Part shown: positions 11,514 through 20,638 of the stretch, in pieces
Position numbering within the stretch: the stretch's first letter is position 1
Layout: every line of letters begins with the position of its first letter
NCBI GenBank assembly: GCA_036898135.1
Contig: CM072513.1
Coordinates: 87,119,502 to 87,183,501, forward strand
DNA from: Oncomelania hupensis
Taxonomy: Eukaryota > Mollusca > Gastropoda > Littorinimorpha > Pomatiopsidae
DNA: 64,000 nucleotides
Direction of reading: 5' to 3'
Notes under the pieces: model-generated
The model's input: only the letters and a program-made list of their open reading frames with translations
Told to the model about the DNA's origin: nothing
Database searches by the model: none
Translations under genes and position numbers: made by a program

Positions 11514-14500
11514 TGACTGTCTCTGTGGTTTGTATGTCAAGTCAAGTCAAAGTCAAAGTGTTTGCATAAATCGAAGTGTTTGTGAGAGACAGAGACGCCT
11601 AGGTACTGATGCTATCTGTTGACATTTGTGTAGGCTGATCATCGCGTGAGATCTTGACAACATAATTTTGTACTGAATGCAGCAAACTGTACATTTATGA
11701 TATTTATAATACTAATTAGTATATCACAGTGCAACAGCAACACGTTGTGATGTCATGACACGAATGACTGTAGGGCTTCATAAATATCTATACCAGTCAT
11801 TTGTTAGGCTTACTCATATAGACACGAACAGAGATGAAGAGAAAGAATTGCAGAACTTAAGATCGACCAGCGAAACTTGGTTTGCGGCTGACGGGGCCGG
11901 GTAGCTCAGTTGGTAAGAGCGTCTTGCTAGTAACCGAAAGGTCGCTGGTTCGAATCCCGGATTGGTCAACGTGTGATCATATTATTTTCCCCTTTACCAA
12001 CAACTGGCCCGCTGGTGTCAGTATAAATTGGTCCAGTAGTCACCTATATGCGAAAGTGTCGTGTGACTATAATCTACAAACAACAACACAACATGGTTTG
12101 CGGTGATCCCTTTGGTTTCCGGTTATGCAATCGGAAAATCCTTGCGTAATTTTCTTCGTGTCTGCGGTTCTGAAGCGTCCTTATCAAGGGGAGGTAAATG
12201 CCATCGTAACTTTCTAATTTGCGGAGGTTGTTTTCATTGAAAACGCACGAGTCTTTAGATTTGGTTCATCACGAGCTAAAACAGACACATTTCCCAACGA
12301 AAGTTTAGTTGAAGTTTAGGTTAGAGCATTAATAATTTGTTCTTCTCCTTTTTGTTTAAAAAAAAAGAGAGAGAGAGCTTCTATAGCCGCAACTTGTGTT
12401 CATTGCCTACGCTAGCCTATTAACTGGCCCGTTTAGGCCTACGAACCTAGTAGTATAGGGCTCATCCAAACCAAGGACTGTTCGTGCAGATTCATAAGAA
12501 TATACCAGAAAAGTGATTTTACATCTTTACCATGCCCATAGGAGACACTTGAAACCTAGACATAATGCAAAACTTTTTTTGAGAATCTCAATCGGAACCA
12601 CAAACTCCTCCGCCATTTTACATCTGAAAGCAAAAGCAGCCCAAGAACAGCACCCTTTTTTGAGAGCAAAGTACACCTATTTTAATGAATCAACAACAAC
12701 AACAAATGGTGAGAAAATAAAGTCAAAGCATTTATTCAAGCTGACCGGATATATGCACACAAAAAAAATAAAAAATTAAAAGAAAACAAAAAGAACAGAA
12801 ATTAATCTGAGAATCACGATTTGTCAAAAATGATGAAAATTCCACATTTTCACTCGGAGAAGTTTTTTGCGTCGTGCAAATGAGGAGGTCGTGATCTTCC
12901 GGAAGCGCAAAAGTTATGACGTAGACTGGGGGTTTTCCTACGATAAAGAACTACGAACAAAGTTTCTGTGCATTCTAAAGCTCTTTAATAACAACGACAA
13001 CAACTACGACGACAACAACAACGACGTCGACAACAATGACAATCACAGCGACAACAACAACGACGACGACAACAACAACAAAACAACAACAACAACAACA
13101 ACAACAACAAAGGAAAAAAAGGAAAAGAAGTTGAAGAAAACAATGAGTAAAAAAAAAAAGATAATTTGATGATGATGATGATGACGATGTTGATGATGAT
13201 GTTGATGAGGATGATGATAATGATGATGATGATGGTGAGAGGAAGTTGAAAAAGGATGAGAAATATAATAACTGCAGGTAGCAGTCCGTCCATGTTGTAA
13301 TAAAGAGATCTCAGTTTGAATCTTTCAATCGTATCGTGTTATTGGCTTCCTTTCTTTCTTTCCTCTTTTTTTTTATTTTTAATTTTTTTTTGTGGGCAGT
13401 GGAAATAATTAGTTCTGAATTGTTGCAGGTTTATCAGGATCAGTACCGTCTCCTGGCTCCTCAGATGAAGGATCTCCGGGCAACCCTCGCTGCTCTTCTC
13501 CTTCCGGTCCGGAGAGTCGAGGTGGGTGACATCCCGTGCTTATCAAACCACATCGACAGAAGAAAACAAATAACAGGGTGTGGTGTCGATGGGGATGGGT
13601 TGGCTTGGGGCAGGGTGGAGGAGGAAGGTAGGGGAGGGTGAGGATGGTAGCTAACTCACCCTCGAAAGAGGGTATAAACCGAGGTCTAGTCCATCGCGCT
13701 GACTTTGAAAAGCCTGAGGCTCCTGTCCTAGACAGGTTATAGTGCGGCTACATAAAACCATACACCCAGCAAGTACTACTAGGTCCCGGGTCCCCCATTC
13801 CTTGTTGCCCAGGATTGTGCTTAGTTGTCTGGGACGAAGCACCTACGGCAGCTACTGGCGCCTCTTGAGCGGCTTGAGTTAGATCCCGTATCGTTTAACG
13901 CTCTGAGCAGCACAAAACGAGAAAAGAAAAAACAATAAATTTGAAAACAAAAAACTTATATAAGAACGACACAGTACCATTTATTTATTTCATTTTACGT
14001 CTCTACAACAATTGTGATTTTAGACGAAAACAATGAATATAAATAAAAAGAAATAACATTTCTTTCTTTCTTTTTAAATATATATTTTAATTATTCTTAT
14101 ACAAGAAGTCACGGGGAGTCACGGTGGCCTAATGGTAGAGCTTTGGCTTGCGGATCTGAAGGTACCGGGTTCGAGCCCAGGCCGGGGCATTGTGTTGTGT
14201 CCTTGGGAAAGACACTTTACTCCCGTTTCCTACTCCTTCGGATGAGAGTATAAACCGAGGTCTAGTCTGTGCCGCATACATTCCATCATAACGGACTTTA
14301 AAGATCCTGACGCTCATGTCCTAGACGGGTGCATGCCGGTGACAAGAACACACCCAGCATGCACATAGCTTCTCCCCCATTCCTGGCTGCCCAGGATTGT
14401 GCTCAGTCGTCCGGGCGTCAGACCATGCGCCCAAAGACTGCGGGTGGGCGTCTCGGGCGGCTTGAGTTAGATCCTGTATCGGCCAGCGCCTTGAGCAGCT

Positions 14501-17500
14501 CTTGAGCTGGAAAAGCGCTATATAAGAACGATTAAATAAAAATAAATACAATAAAAAATAAATACAGCAGTTTTGATAAATGTGTGCCCAGCTGCAGTGT
14601 ATGTATACATCGATTCCAGTGTTGTTGTTTTTTAATAATTGTTTCTTTTATGTTTGCGCAGGCTACGTGATGAACCCCAATCCTAAGCACGGCTGTGATC
14701 GGTCTTTCTGTATACGGATGAAGTCCACGCTGACCAAACGAGGGGTGCACGTCAAAAGTTCCGGTTACAGGGTAGGTATCATCAAATGTTGGCAATTATT
14801 ATTACTCTGTTGGTAGGGATAATTCATATGAGCAATTAGATAGACTGATAGATCTTAGTTGAGGAACTATTTGAACGGGTAAGAACACTATATCAAACAT
14901 TTGTGTGATGTTATTTGCTTGTAATCCGGTATTAAGCTACCGGAACTAACTTCCGGTTCGAGTTATGTCGTCATCAATGACGTAAACAGCAATAGTCAGT
15001 TCAAGAGCTGAACACCCTCGCACTGCCTTCACGTATTCCTGGAGTGATCAAGGGTCGAGCTGTCCGTCAAATAACATGGAGGGTTGCCCATTTTTTTCTG
15101 TCTTCACGCTATCACTCACCACTGGGCATGCATTATGTTACTGCAGGTCGTTCACATATTGGGCCAGCTTCGCCCCCAGTTGTCAGCTGCCGCCTTGTCC
15201 GCCGCCGGCATACGGAGCTCCTCCACCAGCGCCTCCACAACGACCAGCAGCAGCAGCAACAACAACAGCAGCGGCAAGGGCGGAGGGTGCCCGGTGTTAG
15301 GGCTGGTGGCCGTGGCGATGGCGCTTCCCCCTCCCACCATCACTGAACTGCGATTGGAGAAAGACTGTTTTATCACCCGCATGACGCCCGACTTTACGCT
15401 GTCTTATTGCGAACCTGTGTAAGTGGTAGTGGCAGTGGCAGTTGTGTGTGTAGCATAGATGGCGGTGGTGCTATTGATGGCGGTGGGAAGGAGAGTGCTT
15501 GGGAATAATAATAATAATAATAATCCTATCCTATCCTATCCTGTCCCGTAAGCCTGAGGTCGTAGGGGTACCACAGATGATCGTTTAACCAGCGTACTCC
15601 ATCTTTCTCTGTCCTCAGCAGCCCTGATGGCTTCGCTCAGTGTCAAACCAGTCCATTCTCGAATGTTGTCATCCCACCTCTTTTTCGGTCTCCCTCTTCT
15701 TATAATAAGAGTTGTTACTGTATATAGTGCTTTTTACTAATCACATCCGTTTTAAGTAAAGTTCTCACTGAAACAAAAACAAGACACTGTTAAAGTATGC
15801 AAAGACATAATACAAACATAAAAAAGAATATTTACAAGTAAAATAGAAAAGACGAGGGAGGGAGGGAGGGGAAGGATGAGAGAGCTAAGGAGTGAGAGGG
15901 TGTTGTATTGATTTCAGGATCTCGGAGCACATGGACCTAACTGCCGAAGACATCACCAACCGATCTTTGTACGACCTGTGCCACGCTGGCGACTTGAAGC
16001 ATCTCAGACAAGCACATGTAGACGGTACGCAATTGTTTTTCCATTTTAAAATATAATAATAATTAATTTAATTTATTTTTAGCGCATCTTGACAGCCGGA
16101 CGCCGTACCACGATGAAGGCGCTTGAGAGCGGCTGCACGTCTTCACCTTTCCTTGACACCCTGTTCGGCCCTGGGACTGATGAGCCATGTTCTCAGAATG
16201 AAATAATGAAAGAATGAATAATAAATGCATTACTGCATATATGAATGCAGGTTACTAACCCAGATAATATGCCTGTGACGTTTAGTCAAAATCCATTCAG
16301 CTGGCTTGTTCTGACCCCCCCTGCCCTCTGCCCCCACCTTCACCCCCTCCCCCACCCCGACTATTCCAAAGTATTTTGTGATCATACACAAATTTCCAGT
16401 ACCATTTTAATATAAAACAGAATGAACGATCCGCCGACTCGTATAATCCAATCACATTCCAAACTAATATTCTATCCATACATTTCATAATATAAACACA
16501 ATTCTGAACATTAGGAATGTTCTATACATAATATTATTAAATTAATATACATATTTTAGCAGACTTGTCAGCATTACACTGCTACATAATATTATTAAAT
16601 TCAAACTGATTGTTTTGGGATTTTTGGCCGATTAATCAACTTACTAATATTACATATTATTATTAAACTAAAATGAATTTTTTTAGCAGATTAATCAACA
16701 CACTATTGTTACTTAACTAAAATTATTATTAAATTAAAATTGATTTATTTTTAGCAGATTAATCAACATACTTACACTACATATTATTACACTAAAAGTG
16801 GATTTTTTTGCAGAATAATGGACATGCTACGTACTGCATACTATTATTACATTGACGTGGATTTTGAGCATATGAATAAAGTTGTTCCTTTATTCCGTGT
16901 GAGCAGTGCTGGGCAAAGGCCAGGTGATGACGGGTTACTACAGACTACTGACACGTGGCGGTGGCTACGTGTGGATACAGACATGCGCCACCACGCTTCT
17001 CAACGGCAAGAACGCTGAGGAACAGAACGTCCTCGCCATCAACTACGTCCTCAGGTAAGGCAGCGACCACAGCAGCTCTTTGAGCTGGAATATGCGTGTT
17101 GCTCGGCAACGGTCTTTCCACCCAGAATCAGGCGTCATTCTTGCGTAGTAATTGGAATTGGTTAGCCAGGCTGCTCGTCCACTCGGCAACAAGTCAGGAA
17201 TCGTCGTTATGAAGTTTTCCAAGGTTATTCCTATCCTATCCTATCCAATCCCGTAACTCGAAGGTCGTAGGAGCATCACATATGATCGTTTAACCAGCGT
17301 ACTCCATCTTTGTCTGTCCTCAGCAACCCTCATGGCTTCGCTCAGGGTCAAACCAGTCCATTCTCGAACGTTGTCCTCCCACCTCTTTTTCGGTCTCCCT
17401 CGTCTTCTGCCTCCTTGCACCGTGCCTTGCAGGATGGTCTTTGCAAGGTCTGATGCTCTGCTGACGTAGCCATACCATCGAAATTTCCGTTTCTTCACCA

Positions 17501-18191
17501 CTGTGAGCATGTCATCGTGTTGTCCAATGGCTTGTGTCGTGGTCTGTCGGACTTCGTCGTTGGTGATGTGCTGGGTATAGGAAATGCCCAGAAGTCTTCT
17601 GTAGCACCTCATCTCCATACTTTGTATTCTTCAGTGTAGATCTGCTTTGATGGTCCATGTTTCACAAGCGTATAGGACGATGGGGATGACAAGGGAGCGC
17701 AGCAGTAACAATGCAAACAATAGCAAAGGCTCAATGCTTAGTATCTGAGAAGAAGAGAAGGGGAAGACCAAGGAGGAGAAATGAATGCACATTGAGGTTG
17801 AACGTCTACACCCGCCATGGGCGATACGGCAGAAGGGGATAACCCTCTGAGGGAACAGAGGGTAGGGACCTACATCAACACTGAACTACCAGAGCAATCA
17901 TGCTGCTACGATAGACAGTATACAATAGCCATTTTTAGCTTTTCCCGCCACGGGATTCCAAGAAGAAGAAGATGGTGATGCTGCTGCTGATGCTGGTCAT
18001 ACTGTTTTTGATGACAATGATCATGATGATGATGATGTATTTATGATGATGATGTATTCATGATGATGATGCCGATGATGTATTCATGATGATGATGTAT
18101 TCATGAAGATGATGGTGAGGATGTATTCATGACAATGATGATGTATTCATGATGATGATGATGTATTCATGATGATGATAGTGATGCTTTC

Positions 18192-18256
<65 letters not shown>

Positions 18257-18444
18257 ATTTGTTGTTTAGTGGCGTGGAAGGAGGACGCTCTGTGATGAAC
18301 ATGTGGCAGATGTGTGGCGTCGATCACCCCAAGCCTACGCCAACTTCCGGTTCCGGGTTCTCCGGGCATGCGCAAAGGAGGAGCACGTCTGAAAATATCG
18401 GTACGCGTTTAGTTGTGTTGAGACTTTATAACAACAACAACAAC

Positions 18445-18507
<63 letters not shown>

Positions 18508-20580
18508 CCTATCCTAACCTGTAACTCGAAAATCGTGAGGGCACCACAGATGATCGTATAACTAGCGTACTCCATCTTTCTCTGTCCTCAGCAACTCTCA
18601 TGGCTTCGCTCAATGTCAAGCCAGTCCTTCCTCGAATGTTGTCCCCCTCATCTTTTTCTGTCTTCCTCTTCTTCTGCCCCCTTGCAACGTGCCTTGCGGG
18701 ATGGTCTTTGCAAGGCCTGATGCTCTGGTGGCGTGGCCATAACATCGGATTTTTCGTTACTTTACCACTATGAGCATGTCATCGTGTTGTCCAATGGCTT
18801 GTGTGAAGGTCTGTTGGACTTCGTCGTTGTTGATGTACTGGGTATAGGAACTGGCCAGAAGTCTTCTGTAGTACCTTATCTCCATGCTTTGTATTCTTCG
18901 TTGTAAGTCTGCAATGAGGGTCCATGTTTCGCAAGCGTATGGGAACATGGAGATCACAAGGGAGAGCAGCAGCCTTATCTTGGAGTGTAGTCTGATGCTC
19001 CTGTCTTTCCAAATGGGCTTCAACCATGTCAGGGCAACAGTTGTTTGTGCGATCTTGGAGAGGACTTCCTGTCGTGACCCATTGTCTGATTTAATGGCTG
19101 CTAACTATTTGAAGCTATGCACCGTGTTGAGGGATTGGCCTTGGACTTTGATGTCCGTGTTGATGCCATTGGTCTTGTTGGTCGTCATTTTGGTCTTCTC
19201 TGCACTTATTTCAATTCCAAAGGCTCTGGAGTGGGTGTCAGACCTCTGTACCAGCTGTTTAAGTTCTTGTTCCTCTCCAGCCAATCCATCAATGTCATCC
19301 GCAAAACAGAGGTTGGAGTTTGCTCTACCACCTATGCTGATTGTGCCTTCGTGATCTGCAAAGGCATCTGACATGATGCGCTCTACGAAGATGTTGAAGA
19401 GTGTTGGAGAGAGTAGGCATCCTTGACGCACGCCGATTGTTGTTCTGAATCAGTTCCCGATTGCGCTGTTGTGGAGGACTGCACTGGTAACCTTGTCATA
19501 CAGGCTTTTGATGACTTCAATAATGTTAGGACAGATGTTGTACACTCTCATGGTTGCCCACAGAGCTGCATTGCAGACTCGGTCAAACGCCTTCTTGAAG
19601 TCTACAAACACATGATATAAATGTTTTTCGTGCTTTAGGTATTTCTCGCAGATTATTCTGAGATTAAAAATCTGCTCAGTGGTACTTTGTCCTGCCCTGA
19701 ATCCTGCTTGTTCTTCAGATATGATTTGTTCAGCTTGGGGTTTCAACCTGTTAAGTATTATTTTCAGGAGGACTTTGCTGGCACGGCTGATGAGGTTGAT
19801 GGTGCGGTAATTGTGTCACTCCTGAAGATAACTTGTTTGGAAGAATAATGACAAGCGACTGGGTCCATGGTGCATGCCACTCACCACTCTGTCAGATCTT
19901 GTTACAGATAATGGTAAGGGTGTCAATCATCGCTCCGCCTCCTGTTTGAAGCAATCCTGCAGGTATGTTGTCCACTCCCGCTGACGTCCCATTCTTCAGC
20001 GATTGTACTGCTGCCTCAACGTCTTCTCGGAGAATTGGGAAGATTTCTTCTTTTTCTCTGTTTTATTGACATGCTAGAATTGATGTGTCTCTGTTTGGTG
20101 TGTGGTTGTAAAGGTCAGAGCAGTATTCTGTCCATCTATCCAAGACTTCTTGTTCTTCTGTAAGGCATATGTCGGACTTGCTTTGGGTCGTGGAACCCTT
20201 GGGCTGTTTAATACTTGTCAGCCGCTTCACAGTCTTGTAGGCCTTCATGCTGTTGTTCTTGTTAAGGCTGCAAGACCCGGAGGAAATATTCCAAGCCACA
20301 ATTGGAGGGAAATTTTTACCACTGCTCCTTTTGGGATATGGTAAAATAGATTTCAACACCATGACCACCACCTTCAACTCAGCCGTGACAGGTGCCGCCA
20401 CTGAAATCCTTGGCAAGCACCGCCCAAAGAAGAAACCGTGGATCACACCTGAACTTTTAGACCTGTGTGACAAACGAAGAGAGATGAAAACGAAACAGAA
20501 CACCTCACAGGGAGCTGATGCCTACCGAAAAATCAACATCCTAAAAGGCATGCGCACCGCAAAGGAGAACTGGATAGATC

Positions 20581-20638
<58 letters not shown>

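Larger units (their letters stand above)
9707..13428 (+). other. Intron of the NPAS3/trh-like gene, 3.7 kb
   Basis: Contains a SINE-1 fragment (10094-10360), CA repeats (10734-10792 and 11036-11275), telomere-like repeats (10889-10934), a GTCT/CT array (11448-11511), SINE-2 (11888-12093), and AAC and GAT arrays (12990-13110, 13168-13235). The rest is AT-rich with nothing recognised. Confidence 0.7.

Noticed and set aside
11888..12093. tRNA-Thr gene
   Set aside because: Anticodon and acceptor stems do not pair, a 130-bp body follows, and flanking TSDs mark a SINE. The same holds for 20689-20888 and 29129-29324.
11882..12106. 74-codon frame containing [14 protein letters not shown]
   Set aside because: It is the translation of SINE-2 and recurs in every copy.
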